A DNA stretch of 64,000 nt from Cellvibrio sp. 79. GTDB lineage: Bacteria > Pseudomonadota > Gammaproteobacteria > Pseudomonadales > Cellvibrionaceae. The translations under genes and the position numbers were made by a program. The notes below the pieces were generated by a model that was not told where the DNA came from, searched no databases, and worked only from the letters and a program-made list of their open reading frames with translations. Below, piece by piece: positions 54,784-64,000 of this stretch (position 1 is the stretch's first letter; each line of letters begins with the position of its first letter). The stretch is taken from contig MVDH01000002.1 in NCBI GenBank assembly GCA_003056245.1, positions 1 through 64,000 of the forward strand, written 5' to 3'.

Positions 54784-55245
54784 ATGATTGTTGATAGTTT
54801 TGAAATAGACGGTGAAGAGGTGGATATTCACGTTGTTAACCACGAGGTCGATAATTGCTTTTCAGTAGTGGCCAGAAATAAAAATAATGAATCCTTCAAT
54901 GGCTTCGAATTCAGAATCAGAAAAATAGGGAATTTAACGGTAGATACGTTCTCGCAATGCGCACCTGCTTTTGCGATTGTGAGCTTTATGCGCCGACAAA
55001 TTGAAGAGAATCATTGGGCCGTATATGAAGGCGGTCGGGTGGAAATGGAAATTTCCCAAGCTGCAATAAATACCAATCCACGCGAAGCGGGCAGGAAAGC
55101 GTTTTTAAATAAACAACACTATTGTAAAAATCCTTACACAGAACTGGATGTGTTTATCCATGACGAATGGGATCAAGGCTGGGCTGAAGAGGCGCAAAAA
55201 AATCCTGATGCATTTGATTTTATCAGTGACAGTTTTAAGGAATGA
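54784..55245 (+). CDS. Unknown protein with RMF/CrpP-like C-terminus
   Basis: A 153-aa protein. The N-terminal ~95 residues are not recognised. The last ~50 have an RMF/CrpP-like pattern: REAGRKAF, a gap, KNPYTELD, a gap, then DEWDQGWAEE, comparable with the G..A...CPY...W..GW of ribosome modulation factor. RMF makes inactive 100S ribosomes, and CrpP was proposed to modify ciprofloxacin. The identification is by eye and tentative. The strong AAGGAGG site suggests high expression. It lies next to katE, so a starvation/stress role is likely. Confidence 0.6.
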   Translation: MIVDSFEIDGEEVDIHVVNHEVDNCFSVVARNKNNESFNGFEFRIRKIGNLTVDTFSQCAPAFAIVSFMRRQIEENHWAVYEGGRVEMEISQAAINTNPREAGRKAFLNKQHYCKNPYTELDVFIHDEWDQGWAEEAQKNPDAFDFISDSFKE

Positions 55246-55468
55246 TTCTGCTTCTATGAATACGTATTTTTTATTAAGCAACGACAGCATTATTAAATAT
55301 TAATATTGAACCTCTTGTTATTAGCTTGGCCTATAAAAATTAGATGTGATGTGTAACCTTTTATATCAAGTCTTATATCAAGCCAATTGTTAGCCGTTTA
55401 AATCATCGATTTGAAAAAATATAAAAATTTACTCGCCATAATATCTATTTGGGACCAGGAGAGAAATA

Positions 55469-57877
55469 ATGACAGATAAAAACAATGAGCCAGCGGTAGG
55501 TGCCGGTGGCATATTAAGTAGTGTTTCCGGGCCTTCTTCACCAAAAATTCCGGAAGGTATAGGCGCTGAGACGGAAATTTCAGGCGCTTTATTAAAGAAA
55601 GTGGCCGGACAACAAAAATTAGCACAACAAATTCCTGCTAATCCAAATAAATCCAGCGAATATGGAGATGAGGCGCGTTGCCCACTAATGGGTTATACCC
55701 AGCAACCCGAATCGATAGAAACAACCGCAAGCACTGCATCAGAATCAATAGCGTCAGAAAAACTTGGCGCTGGAAAAGTAGATGAAAGCGTGAACGCGAC
55801 TATCGAGCCATTAGATCGCGTACGTGTAGATAGCAACAATCAAGTACTAACGACTAATCAAGGTGTTCCTGTTGCGAACAACCAGCATTCATTAAAATTG
55901 GGATTGCGCGGGCCCACGCTGCTGGAAGATTTTATCCTGCGGGAAAAAATTACCCATTTTGATCATGAACGAATTCCCGAACGGGTTGTTCATGCGCGCG
56001 GCTCTGCGGCGCACGGTTATTTTGAAGCGTATAAAGATCTTGGCGATATCACTGTGGCGGCTCCATTTCGTGAAGCCGGCAAACGCACGCCGGTTTTTGT
56101 ACGCTTCTCCACAGTTGCGGGTGAACGCGGTTCTACTGACACGGCACGTGATGTGCGGGGATTTGCGGTCAAGTTTTACACTGACGATGGAAATTGGGAT
56201 CTGGTGGGAAATAATATTCCTGTATTTTTTATTCAGGATGCAATGAAATTTCCCGATCTCGTCCACGCGGTAAAACCTGAGCCGCACCATGCCATGCCAC
56301 AGGCATCCAGCGCTCATGATACCTATTGGGATTTCGTATCATTGATGCCTGAGTCCGCACACATGTTAATGTGGCAAATGTCAGATAGAGCCATTCCCCG
56401 CTCCTATCGAATGATGCAAGGTTTTGGTGTGCATACCTTTCGTTTAGTGAACCAGCACGGCAATTCTGTGTTCTGCAAATTTCACTGGACGCCGTTGGCC
56501 GGCGCACATTCTTTAGTATGGGATGAAGCGGTAAAAATAAGCGGCGCCGATCCGGATTTCCATCGCCGCGATTTATGGGAGGCCATTGAAGCAGGCGCAT
56601 TTCCGGAATGGGAGTTGGGGCTACAAATTTTCACCGAGGAGGATGCACAAACATTTCCATTTGATATTTTAGATCCGACCAAAATCGTTCCGGAAGAAAT
56701 TGTTCCATTAACGCCTGTTGGAAAATTGGTGTTGAATCGCAACCCGGATAATTTTTTCGCGGAAACGGAACAGGTTGCATTTTGTGTTGCGCATATTATT
56801 CCGGGCATCGATTTTTCGAATGATCCTTTGCTGCAAGGGAGAATCCATTCGTATGTGGATACGCAACTAACGCGCTTGGGCGGTCCCAATTTCCATGAAA
56901 TTCCCATCAACGCGCCTATCGCGCAAGTACACAATAATCAACGTGATGGTTTGCATAGGCAAGCTATTCATCGTGGCCGCGTAAATTACGAACCTAATTC
57001 GTTAGGTGGTGGATGTCCCTTCCAGGCGGGTGCAACAGGTTTCCGCAGTTTTCCGGAACGCCATGAAGAAGATAAAGTGCGCGGCAATCCGGTACTTTTT
57101 GCAGACCATTATTCGCAGGCGCGTTTATTCTGGCACAGCCAATCGCCGGCGGAGCAGTGTCATATTATTGCTGCATTTCGTTTTGAATTATCGCGTATAC
57201 AAATGCTTGGTATTCGTCAGCGCGTGCTTGCATTATTAGCCAATATAAATAATCAGCTAGCTGAAAATGTTGCCTTGGGGTTGGGATTGGATGTTCCACC
57301 ACCATTGCCATTAGCTACTAATTTGCCTTTACCCGAATACGCTCCGTCACCAGCGTTATCGTTATTATCATATCCTGGCCGCACCGGAATCCAGACGCGC
57401 CATGTCGCTATTCTTGTTGCACCAGGTGTGAATATTGTGTCGGCGCGTTTTATTTACACCGCATTATTAAATAAAGGTGCAGTTCCACGTTTTGTCGCTA
57501 ACCGTTTGGGCGTTATTGCCAATGAAACGAGCGAGGCAATCAATGTGGATATTTCTTTGGAAGCTGGCCCCTCCGCACTTTATGACGGAGTGGTAATTCC
57601 CGATGGTGACCCCGCGATTATCGATTTATTGCGCAACGCACACGCACTCGATTTTGTGCGAGACCAATATCGTCATTGCAAACCTATTTTAGCCGTGGGT
57701 GAAGGATCAAAGTTATTACTCAATGCTGACATCCCCTTAACACTGCCGAATGGTGAGCCGGATAGCACGTTGATTGAAACGGAAAGCGGTGATGTGGTTG
57801 ATGCTATGCTCCGCTTTGAAAAAGCGCTCGCTGCACATCGCCAATTTTGCAGAGAAACTGACCCGCCGATTGTTTAA
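55469..57877 (+). CDS. katE: Large-subunit catalase HPII
   Basis: An 802-aa monofunctional catalase of the large (clade II) type: N-terminal extension of about 130 residues, catalase core with active-site H175 ([12 protein letters not shown]), [14 protein letters not shown] (Asn), heme-ligand Y462 ([15 protein letters not shown]), and a C-terminal DJ-1/PfpI-like flavodoxin domain from about 640 ([14 protein letters not shown]). Degrades hydrogen peroxide; RpoS-dependent in related bacteria. AGGAGAG lies upstream of the ATG. Length is slightly above E. coli KatE (753 aa) because of the extra N-terminal segment, which is Gly/Ser rich. Confidence 0.96.
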   Translation: MTDKNNEPAVGAGGILSSVSGPSSPKIPEGIGAETEISGALLKKVAGQQKLAQQIPANPNKSSEYGDEARCPLMGYTQQPESIETTASTASESIASEKLGAGKVDESVNATIEPLDRVRVDSNNQVLTTNQGVPVANNQHSLKLGLRGPTLLEDFILREKITHFDHERIPERVVHARGSAAHGYFEAYKDLGDITVAAPFREAGKRTPVFVRFSTVAGERGSTDTARDVRGFAVKFYTDDGNWDLVGNNIPVFFIQDAMKFPDLVHAVKPEPHHAMPQASSAHDTYWDFVSLMPESAHMLMWQMSDRAIPRSYRMMQGFGVHTFRLVNQHGNSVFCKFHWTPLAGAHSLVWDEAVKISGADPDFHRRDLWEAIEAGAFPEWELGLQIFTEEDAQTFPFDILDPTKIVPEEIVPLTPVGKLVLNRNPDNFFAETEQVAFCVAHIIPGIDFSNDPLLQGRIHSYVDTQLTRLGGPNFHEIPINAPIAQVHNNQRDGLHRQAIHRGRVNYEPNSLGGGCPFQAGATGFRSFPERHEEDKVRGNPVLFADHYSQARLFWHSQSPAEQCHIIAAFRFELSRIQMLGIRQRVLALLANINNQLAENVALGLGLDVPPPLPLATNLPLPEYAPSPALSLLSYPGRTGIQTRHVAILVAPGVNIVSARFIYTALLNKGAVPRFVANRLGVIANETSEAINVDISLEAGPSALYDGVVIPDGDPAIIDLLRNAHALDFVRDQYRHCKPILAVGEGSKLLLNADIPLTLPNGEPDSTLIETESGDVVDAMLRFEKALAAHRQFCRETDPPIV

Positions 57878-57944
57878 TTCTTATTTTTATGATGTTGTTT
57901 AAATCATTACGTGTGAGCCATCCTTAACTTGAGAGGTAACTGTT

Positions 57945-58439
57945 ATGACCAGTACAGCAAAGAAATCAAATCAGCAAACAGAGTCCGGCAAACCGCAAGA
58001 GGCTACCAAATTATTGCGTGCGGACCATAAACTGGTAAGCACATTATTCGCCCAATATGAATCGTCCCGCTCAAAAGAGAAGAGAAAGGCTTTGGTAGAA
58101 CAAATCTGTCAGGAACTCACTATCCACGCCCAAATTGAGGAAGAAGTTTTTTATCCGAAAGTGCAGGAGGCGTTGAAAGATCATGAACTGGTTCCCGAAG
58201 CGAAAGTCGAGCATGAGACATTAAAGCATCTTATTGCGCAATTGGATGTGGGTGAGCCTGGTGAGGAAGAGTTTGATGCAAAGGTCAAAGTTTTATCTGA
58301 ATATGTGAAGCATCACGTGCGTGAAGAGCAAACAGAAATTTTCCCCAAAGTGCAATCCAGTAAATTGGATTTGCAGGAATTAGGTGCTGAACTTGCCCAG
58401 CGCAAAGAGGAGCTGATGGAACAGTCAGGGAAAAAATAA
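57945..58439 (+). CDS. Hemerythrin-like HHE domain protein
   Basis: A 164-aa protein made of four helices with the HHE pattern: RADHKLVSTLF, LTIHAQIEEEVFYP, KVEHETLKHLIAQ and VKHHVREEQTEIFP supply His and Glu for a di-iron site. Such proteins bind oxygen or iron or sense oxidative or nitrosative stress. It lies 67 bp after katE with GAGAGG before the ATG, so is likely co-expressed. The N-terminus is Lys/Gln rich. Confidence 0.9.
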   Translation: MTSTAKKSNQQTESGKPQEATKLLRADHKLVSTLFAQYESSRSKEKRKALVEQICQELTIHAQIEEEVFYPKVQEALKDHELVPEAKVEHETLKHLIAQLDVGEPGEEEFDAKVKVLSEYVKHHVREEQTEIFPKVQSSKLDLQELGAELAQRKEELMEQSGKK

Positions 58440-58490
58440 ACATGTCGAACGATTTTTTGCAATTTAATATGCAAGCATTGCGAAAGTAAA

Positions 58491-60521
58491 TTATGAATAA
58501 GTCGCTCGACAACGCAACACTTCCGCCACACTCCACGCCTGCGCAATGCAGCCGCGCGGAGTGAAAGGTGGTTCAGCATCGAAGATTTCGCTGATAGATC
58601 CAATCCCCGCTTCACTCATATGTGTCTCAAACCCGCTCAATAACGCGCGCACATTTTTACGTTCATCCGGATAGGTTTTTACCAGTGCATCAATATAAGG
58701 CCCAATTAACCATGCCCACACGGTGCCTTGGTGGTAAGCAGCGTCGCGAGTGAAAAGGTCGCCATCGTAATTTTGTTTGTAGTCTCTGTGTTGTGGTGAC
58801 AGCGAGCGCAGGCCTACAGGTGTTAATAAATGTTTTTTAACTGTTTCAACGACTGGCTTCCAGTGCTCACGGTCAAGCACCGGGTTATCGAGGGCTATCG
58901 CGAGAATTTGATTGGGGCGGCAAGAGTCGTCCAGTTTTTCCGGACCATCGATAACATCATAAAGATAATTACTGATGGGGTTCCAGAAACGTTGATTAAA
59001 TGATATTCGCGCGCGATCTGCATGTTCGCGGATCTGATGTGCTCGCTCATCGCCTTCTTCTGTTAGCCATAACTCCAGCAAACGCAGCGCGTTATACCAG
59101 AGTGCATTCAGCTCTACCGCTTTACCGCGACGCGGTGTTACCACCCAATCATTTACCTTCGCATCCATCCAGGTCAGTTGATAGCCTTCTTCACCTTGCC
59201 GCAATAATCCATCAATAGGATCGACACCAATATTGAATCGTGTTCCGGCAAGATGACAATCAATAATGGAAATTAATTTAGGTAAAATATCACGCAGGGT
59301 TTCGCGATCCTGGGTTGCCTGAACATAGCGATGTACCGCATGGAAAAACCATAAACTGGCGTCAGCGGTGTGATACAAACCGGTTTTGTCGTGCTCGGGA
59401 AACATATTGGGAATTAATCCGTCGCGCACATAATTTGCAAATGTACGAAGAATATAGCGCGCTTCTTTAAATCGCCCTGTGGTTAATGTAAGGCCTTCCA
59501 GGCTGATCATGGTGTCGCGCCCCCAATCAGTAAACCAGTGGTAGCCTGCAATAATGGATTTAATATCTTCGCCCGCTGCGCGTGCGCGTTGCGCTTCTTC
59601 AATCCTGCCTCCCGGCGTCACGATAAACTGATCGGCGGCCAGAATTAATTCGGCGGAAAGGCTGTCATTGGGGGGCGTTGGTACGGTAGCGAGCAATTTA
59701 TGGCGGCGCTGGATTTCTGTTTCATGCGCCTGCGTAAAGCTATCAGGCAATTCGTCATTTGATTCCGTGGTTGCAATGACGGTTGTTGCGTCGCCTGGCT
59801 GCAAAACCGTTTTAAAAAATCCCGGGCTCCAATGTTTTCCAAGGGAGGCATATCCCCGTTCGTATTCCAGGCGAAAATAAATATTGTCGCTACGCCGATT
59901 ATCAATATTGAATGTTGATTCTGTATCAATAGTTTTTAAGAGTAGTGGTGGATATCCTCCGCCATTGATTTGATAAATATTATTTCGCGCTGTCACGGTG
60001 TAGTCAGCATCATTAACGGTATCTTCGTTGACGGGGGCTTCTAACGGGCGAAAATGTACGGCCGGGCGCAATTCAATTTCTACGCTATTTGTTGCTTCAA
60101 TTAAACGGTAATTGACCAGCACAGTATTTTTATTACGCACCATTAAAATCCGTTTTTCCAATTTAAATGTATCCGCCTGGTAAGTCCAAACGGGAAGCCC
60201 GGTGTCAAGATGAAATGATTTTATGCATTTGCACATAGTGCTTTCAGCTTGATTATCCCCGAGCTCCTGGTTATTCAGAAAAACGGTGCTGCCATCGCAC
60301 AAGCGCACAACTTCATGCAAGCGGCTCAGCATCACCGTTCTTCCCAGTGGCGCAGGCAATGCCGCCACCAACAAGCCGTGGTAGCGCCTGGTAACGCTGC
60401 CTGCCAGGGTGCCCGAAGTGAAACCGCCAAGGCCATTGGTTAATATCCATTCGCGGCGTAACAGGCTATCTGTTTCATCTGGAACATCGAAAGAAATAAT
60501 TCGTGCGAGGGCATTTTTCAT
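58491..60521 (-). CDS. Glycogen debranching enzyme (amylo-alpha-1,6-glucosidase family)
   Basis: A 676-aa GH133-type enzyme: an N-terminal domain (WILTNGLGGFTSGTLAGSVT, RRYHGLLVAA) and a GDE C-terminal (alpha/alpha)6 barrel domain with WFTDWGRDTMISLEGL, a catalytic-region motif, and FTPRGCIAQAWSVAEVLR near the end. It removes alpha-1,6 branches from glycogen-like glucans. ATG 60521 has AGGAG 6 nt upstream. It lies 28 bp after treZ, in the same direction, so the two form a transcript. Confidence 0.93.
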   Translation of the reverse strand: MKNALARIISFDVPDETDSLLRREWILTNGLGGFTSGTLAGSVTRRYHGLLVAALPAPLGRTVMLSRLHEVVRLCDGSTVFLNNQELGDNQAESTMCKCIKSFHLDTGLPVWTYQADTFKLEKRILMVRNKNTVLVNYRLIEATNSVEIELRPAVHFRPLEAPVNEDTVNDADYTVTARNNIYQINGGGYPPLLLKTIDTESTFNIDNRRSDNIYFRLEYERGYASLGKHWSPGFFKTVLQPGDATTVIATTESNDELPDSFTQAHETEIQRRHKLLATVPTPPNDSLSAELILAADQFIVTPGGRIEEAQRARAAGEDIKSIIAGYHWFTDWGRDTMISLEGLTLTTGRFKEARYILRTFANYVRDGLIPNMFPEHDKTGLYHTADASLWFFHAVHRYVQATQDRETLRDILPKLISIIDCHLAGTRFNIGVDPIDGLLRQGEEGYQLTWMDAKVNDWVVTPRRGKAVELNALWYNALRLLELWLTEEGDERAHQIREHADRARISFNQRFWNPISNYLYDVIDGPEKLDDSCRPNQILAIALDNPVLDREHWKPVVETVKKHLLTPVGLRSLSPQHRDYKQNYDGDLFTRDAAYHQGTVWAWLIGPYIDALVKTYPDERKNVRALLSGFETHMSEAGIGSISEIFDAEPPFTPRGCIAQAWSVAEVLRCRATYS

Positions 60522-60549
60522 AATCAACTCCTGGAAGCAGGACGTTTAC

Positions 60550-62415
60550 TTATTTAGCGATCGGGGTTAGTACAGCGGCGCTGAAACCGGGAATTAACCA
60601 GCCTTTTTGCGAAAAAGCCGCTGCACTACCGTGCCCGCCATAATGTGGTGATTCGCTCGACCACAGTAATTTCCAATCGTGGTTGATGTGTGGTGCAAAT
60701 AACGGCTCGGCAACAGATGTCATATCACTATCGCGTCCAAAATTTACAATTAATAAACGATCATCATTTTGTTGGAGTGAAAAAAAACGCATTAGAAAAA
60801 CTGATTGACCAATAATGGCGCCGTCGATGTGATCATAATCCTGCCCGCTGAAAACGCGATCGGTCTGCCGCAGCCGTAATAAATCCTTGTGCAACTGATA
60901 AATCTCGTAATTTTTTTCTCGCTCGTAGAAATTAAGTTTGCATTGTGTAAATGTAGCAAGGTTATCTGGCCTGCTTAAATAGGATTGCATTTCAGGTTGA
61001 GCCAGATAAGGAAATTGGTGTAGAAATTCTTTGCGACCTTTATCTACTGCGTGCGCCAGTGGTTCAGGGTTATCGGCAAAGTAGAGGAACGGTGTCGTAG
61101 CACCAAATTCCTGCCCTTGAAAAATCAATGGTGTTTGTGGGCCTAATAACAGGATTGCAGTAAGCGCGCGCATTAATGCGGGTTGTGTGAGTTGATGTAA
61201 ACGTTTGCCCCTGCCGCTATTGGCGATCTGATCATGATTTTGCAGGTAATGGATAAAGTGTTTTGCCGATATGCCATATGACGGCGTGCCCCGTTGTTGT
61301 TTTTGCCACTGGTAATATTGTCCCTGGTACAGGAATCCGTATTTAAGGTTGGAAATGAACTCCTGCATTTCACCCTTGTAGTCAGAGAAATAGGCCGCCG
61401 TTCTGCCAGTACCGGCAACCCGTGCACTGTGATGAAAATCATCGTTCCAGAGGGCGTCGAAACCGTAACCATTTTCACTTGAAGGTTTCAGCAAACGAGT
61501 GTTTTGTGGTTCATTCTCACCGGCGATATACAATGTTCTTTTTCCTGCAATCAAACGTGCCTGGCGCACAATAGCAGCAAGAATATATTCATCCGATGCA
61601 TCAAATATTTGCTGCGTTGCATCGACCCGAAATCCATCAAAATGAAATTCTTCGATCCAGTAAAGCGCGTTGTTAATAATAAATTCACGTACCGGAGCAG
61701 AATTTTTCCCATCAAAATTAAACGTATCACCCCACTCCGATTTATAACGATTTGAGAAGTAATCTGTTGAAAACCGGGTAAGGTAGCAACCGCTGCTCCC
61801 CACATGGTTGTAAACGACATCCAGGATGACAGCTAAACCCGCCGCATGGGCCTCATCAACAAAATAACGTAAATCATCCGGTGTTCCATAAACGTGATAA
61901 GGCGCGTAGAGATCTACACCGTCATATCCCCAACCAAATTCGCCATCAAATTCATTAACCGGCATGAGCTCGATAATAGTGACTCCCAATTTAACCAGCT
62001 CTTTAAATTCACTAACGGCAGCGCGAAATGTACCGGCACGCGTAAATGTGCCAATGTGCATTTCATAAATGACGTTGTTTTGGTGTTGTACTCCTGCCCA
62101 TTCTTCATCGGTCCAAATAAACGTTGCGGGGTCGATTACCATTGATGGGCCGTGAGGGCCTGAAGGTTGCGCACGCGAGGCGGGATCAGGATATAAGTTC
62201 TTATCATCATCCAATTTGAACTGATAGAGATCGCCGGGTTTGGCAGAGGGAATCGTTAGGGATTTATAACCATGTTCTTCCTCCATCATCTCGAAAGCAG
62301 ATTCCGTATTGTTAATAATAATTTTTACTGTTTTTGCGCGCGGCGCCCATACCCTGAATTGCACACCATTATTGGTAAATTCGGCTCCAACAGGATAGCG
62401 TCGTTGATTGTGCAT
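60550..62415 (-). CDS. treZ: Malto-oligosyltrehalose trehalohydrolase
   Basis: A 621-aa GH13 enzyme. An N-terminal CBM48-like domain (VQFRVWAPRAKTVKIIINN) is followed by the barrel: VILDVVYNHVG, nucleophile in DGFRVDATQQIFD, acid/base Glu in YIAGENEPQN and NHDQIANSGRG. TreZ releases trehalose from maltooligosyl-trehalose, made by TreY. No treY lies in the window; it may lie elsewhere in the genome. The GDE-type debranching gene downstream would supply linear glucans. ATG 62415 has GGGA upstream. Confidence 0.95.
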   Translation of the reverse strand: MHNQRRYPVGAEFTNNGVQFRVWAPRAKTVKIIINNTESAFEMMEEEHGYKSLTIPSAKPGDLYQFKLDDDKNLYPDPASRAQPSGPHGPSMVIDPATFIWTDEEWAGVQHQNNVIYEMHIGTFTRAGTFRAAVSEFKELVKLGVTIIELMPVNEFDGEFGWGYDGVDLYAPYHVYGTPDDLRYFVDEAHAAGLAVILDVVYNHVGSSGCYLTRFSTDYFSNRYKSEWGDTFNFDGKNSAPVREFIINNALYWIEEFHFDGFRVDATQQIFDASDEYILAAIVRQARLIAGKRTLYIAGENEPQNTRLLKPSSENGYGFDALWNDDFHHSARVAGTGRTAAYFSDYKGEMQEFISNLKYGFLYQGQYYQWQKQQRGTPSYGISAKHFIHYLQNHDQIANSGRGKRLHQLTQPALMRALTAILLLGPQTPLIFQGQEFGATTPFLYFADNPEPLAHAVDKGRKEFLHQFPYLAQPEMQSYLSRPDNLATFTQCKLNFYEREKNYEIYQLHKDLLRLRQTDRVFSGQDYDHIDGAIIGQSVFLMRFFSLQQNDDRLLIVNFGRDSDMTSVAEPLFAPHINHDWKLLWSSESPHYGGHGSAAAFSQKGWLIPGFSAAVLTPIAK

Positions 62416-62572
62416 AGCGGTTCCCGGCAACTAAAATAAATTATAGTATTCATAATAAAGTGACTGGAATTTCCCGAAATAATTCCACAGCGCAATCGTA
62501 AGAAGAACGGATTTATTTTTTTTCTAATTCTGTGGTGGAATGATCAATGATGATTAATAGTTGTAATTAATA

Positions 62573-62758
62573 TCAATCGAGCTTACGAGTATTTTTACGC
62601 GGATCTATAGATACATTTGTTGCGATTGTATCTTTTTCCGAGCGCCCTACAGCATCTTTTTTGGCAGCGTTATTTCTGATAATTATGGCTGCAATTGATA
62701 GTATCGTGAAAATTATAAATAATGCCCCTACCCACCACGCGGTATCTGAATTTGGCAT
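62573..62758 (-). CDS. Small single-TM protein
   Basis: A 61-aa protein with one TM segment (WWVGALFIIFTILSIAAIII) and a Lys/Arg/Asp-rich tail. ATG 62758 is chosen because GGAG lies 6 nt upstream; in-frame ATGs exist at 62770 and 62779. No family recognised. It lies upstream of treZ on the same strand, but with a ~157-bp gap, so co-transcription is uncertain. It may be a small stress membrane protein. Confidence 0.6.
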   Translation of the reverse strand: MPNSDTAWWVGALFIIFTILSIAAIIIRNNAAKKDAVGRSEKDTIATNVSIDPRKNTRKLD

Positions 62759-63018
62759 GATTAGCTCCATTAAAAACATGATAACTTATCAATCGACTTT
62801 TTCTATTCAGTATAGTTCCTGCTAGTGGCGGATGTTTGCCAGAATAAATCACGCAGGGGGTAATACCAGGTTCTCGCCGGGAACACATTGATTTTTCAGG
62901 CATGAAAAAATATCAAACTTTCCTGCATCACCAGCCATGGTTTGTGCCTACTGAAACATGCCTCAATTTTTTTATGTTGCGGTGTGAATTGGCGTGCTAT
63001 AGCGAGTTCGCCATGAGT

Positions 63019-64000
63019 TTAATGAACACGGAAATTTATAAATTGCCAGGGGTCATCATTTGCTATTGGTTCAGAAAATAAATTGCTTCGGTTTGTCAGC
63101 GGTGTCCAATTACTATAGATGCCAACCATTTCGCCGAGATAGGGCGTTGCTATCTTCAAAATAGTATGGTGATCAAGATCATCGGGTTCAACGATGCCAC
63201 GCTCAGGATTGCTTAGCGCCCAGATTACGCTGGAAAAGATACCGGCGACCACCTGCAAACTGGTTGCCGTATTGTAAGGAGCGAGTTCACGCGCTTGCCT
63301 GATTCCCAAACGCGATCCGAACCAGTAAGCCCCTTTATTATTTCCCATTAATAAAACACCGAGCTCATCCATACCCAAGGTAATTTCATCGCACAAAATA
63401 CGTTGATGCTTTTGCGGCTGCCAATTTTTTCCTGCGAGTTCATGTAACGATAAAATAGCATCATCACAAGGATGATAAGCATAATGAACAGTAGGACGGT
63501 AAATAACATCGCTGCCTTCGCGGAGCGTTAGATGGTCTGCAATAGAAATGGATTCTGAATGGGTGATCAAAAAACCGTGATAGCTTCCTTCCAACGGCGT
63601 CCAGCTGCGGACACGTGTTGCAATTCCCGGACGATTTAAAAAAATAGCGGCATCGCATCCATAACCGTGACGTTCTGCATCTGCTGGCCAATGTTTTTCA
63701 TGCGTGCCCCAGCCCAATTCTGCGGGCTGTAATCCTTCAGCAATAAAGCCTTCTACCGACCAGGTATTTACAAACTCATTGCGTTTTTTTCGTGCATTGG
63801 TTGTTTGTGTATCACGTTCGGCAATATGAATTACTTTTATTCCGAGGTCGCGGGCCAGGCGTGCCCAATCGTCAGCACAAGTTGGTGTTTTAAATTCCGG
63901 GGCATGATCCAGTGCCATATTTTCCAATGCCTGTTTTACCAGGGTAGAGGCCAGACCGGGGTTTGCTCCATGGGTAACGACAGCCGTTCGCCCACCGTGT
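63019..64000 (-). CDS. hss: Homospermidine synthase, 3' part (5' end beyond window)
   Basis: The frame runs past the window edge at 64000: upstream of the TTG at 63927 it reads GGRTAVVTHGANPGLASTLV without stop. Motifs match the saccharopine-dehydrogenase-like homospermidine synthase: HGANPGL, AELGWGTHEKHWPAD, GCDAAIFLNRPGIATRVRSW, THSESISIADHLTL, VHYAYHPCDDAILSLHEL. It forms sym-homospermidine from putrescine using NAD+. About 330 residues are visible; the complete enzyme is about 470-480 aa. The stop is TGA-side at 63019. Confidence 0.9.
   Translation of the reverse strand, partial: HGGRTAVVTHGANPGLASTLVKQALENMALDHAPEFKTPTCADDWARLARDLGIKVIHIAERDTQTTNARKKRNEFVNTWSVEGFIAEGLQPAELGWGTHEKHWPADAERHGYGCDAAIFLNRPGIATRVRSWTPLEGSYHGFLITHSESISIADHLTLREGSDVIYRPTVHYAYHPCDDAILSLHELAGKNWQPQKHQRILCDEITLGMDELGVLLMGNNKGAYWFGSRLGIRQARELAPYNTATSLQVVAGIFSSVIWALSNPERGIVEPDDLDHHTILKIATPYLGEMVGIYSNWTPLTNRSNLFSEPIANDDPWQFINFRVH

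Noticed and set aside
1-64000. CRISPR array, rRNA or intact insertion sequence
   Set aside because: No regular repeat-spacer pattern, no rRNA-like sequence and no complete transposase were seen. The only regular repeat (9127-9190) has no spacers.

Overview
The window looks like the chromosome of a Gammaproteobacterium of the Cellvibrio type. The order prfA-hemA-TPR lipoprotein-lolB-ispE-tRNA-Gln-prs-rplY-pth-ychF is the Pseudomonas/Cellvibrionaceae arrangement. The accessory content (Rhs tip, a large M60-like secreted protein with lectin-like repeats, a siderophore receptor, homospermidine synthase) fits a free-living polysaccharide/soil degrader. The genus is an inference from gene order and protein style; no search was run.

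Layout. (1) 1-3.1 kb is an Rhs/polymorphic-toxin junction: the 3' end of an rhs gene with a variable toxin tip, its likely immunity gene, a SymE-type toxin, a degenerate tyrosine-recombinase fragment, a long hairpin and an orphan Rhs C-terminal fragment. (2) 3.1-6.6 kb holds four small redox/detoxification genes (NTF2-like, GST, PPOX-like, AhpD-like) read away from a divergent LysR regulator, with a 9-bp inverted repeat between them. (3) 6.7-12.3 kb has a large membrane M48 metalloprotease, an M32 carboxypeptidase and a YegD-type Hsp70. (4) 12.3-15.2 kb is a minus-strand array of two toxin-antitoxin pairs (VapBC and RES/Xre) with an unrecognised gene between them. (5) 15.3-31.7 kb is mostly housekeeping: a GST, ychF, an inserted M60-like gene, pth, rplY, prs, tRNA-Gln, ispE, lolB, a TPR lipoprotein and a DEDDh exonuclease on the minus strand, then hemA, prfA, an ABM-fold gene, prmC and a moeB-like gene divergently on the plus strand.

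(6) 31.8-39.6 kb has a UPF0114 membrane protein, a CadC-like membrane-bound regulator, a DUF4405-like membrane protein, a TonB-dependent siderophore receptor under a probable Fur box, an adenosine-kinase-like PfkB protein and a DUF3617-like periplasmic protein. (7) 39.8-44.2 kb is mrcB (PBP1b), then a membrane protein, an ECF sigma factor and a small two-TM protein that may be its partner. (8) 44.4-50.9 kb is the most interesting stretch: a chemoreceptor, then two copies of an outer-membrane porin plus a 141-aa PstS-like periplasmic protein, separated by a Sel1-repeat protein. There is no ABC permease or ATPase.

(9) 51.0-53.5 kb: ABC-F protein YbiT and a small outer-membrane beta-barrel protein. 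(10) 53.6-62.8 kb is a stress cluster: an SDR, a protein ending in an RMF/CrpP-like motif, large catalase KatE, a hemerythrin, a GDE-type glycogen debranching enzyme, TreZ and a small one-TM protein. This suggests joint oxidative and osmotic stress protection by trehalose made from glycogen. (11) The window ends inside a homospermidine synthase gene on the minus strand.

No CRISPR array, rRNA, intact insertion sequence or prophage was seen.
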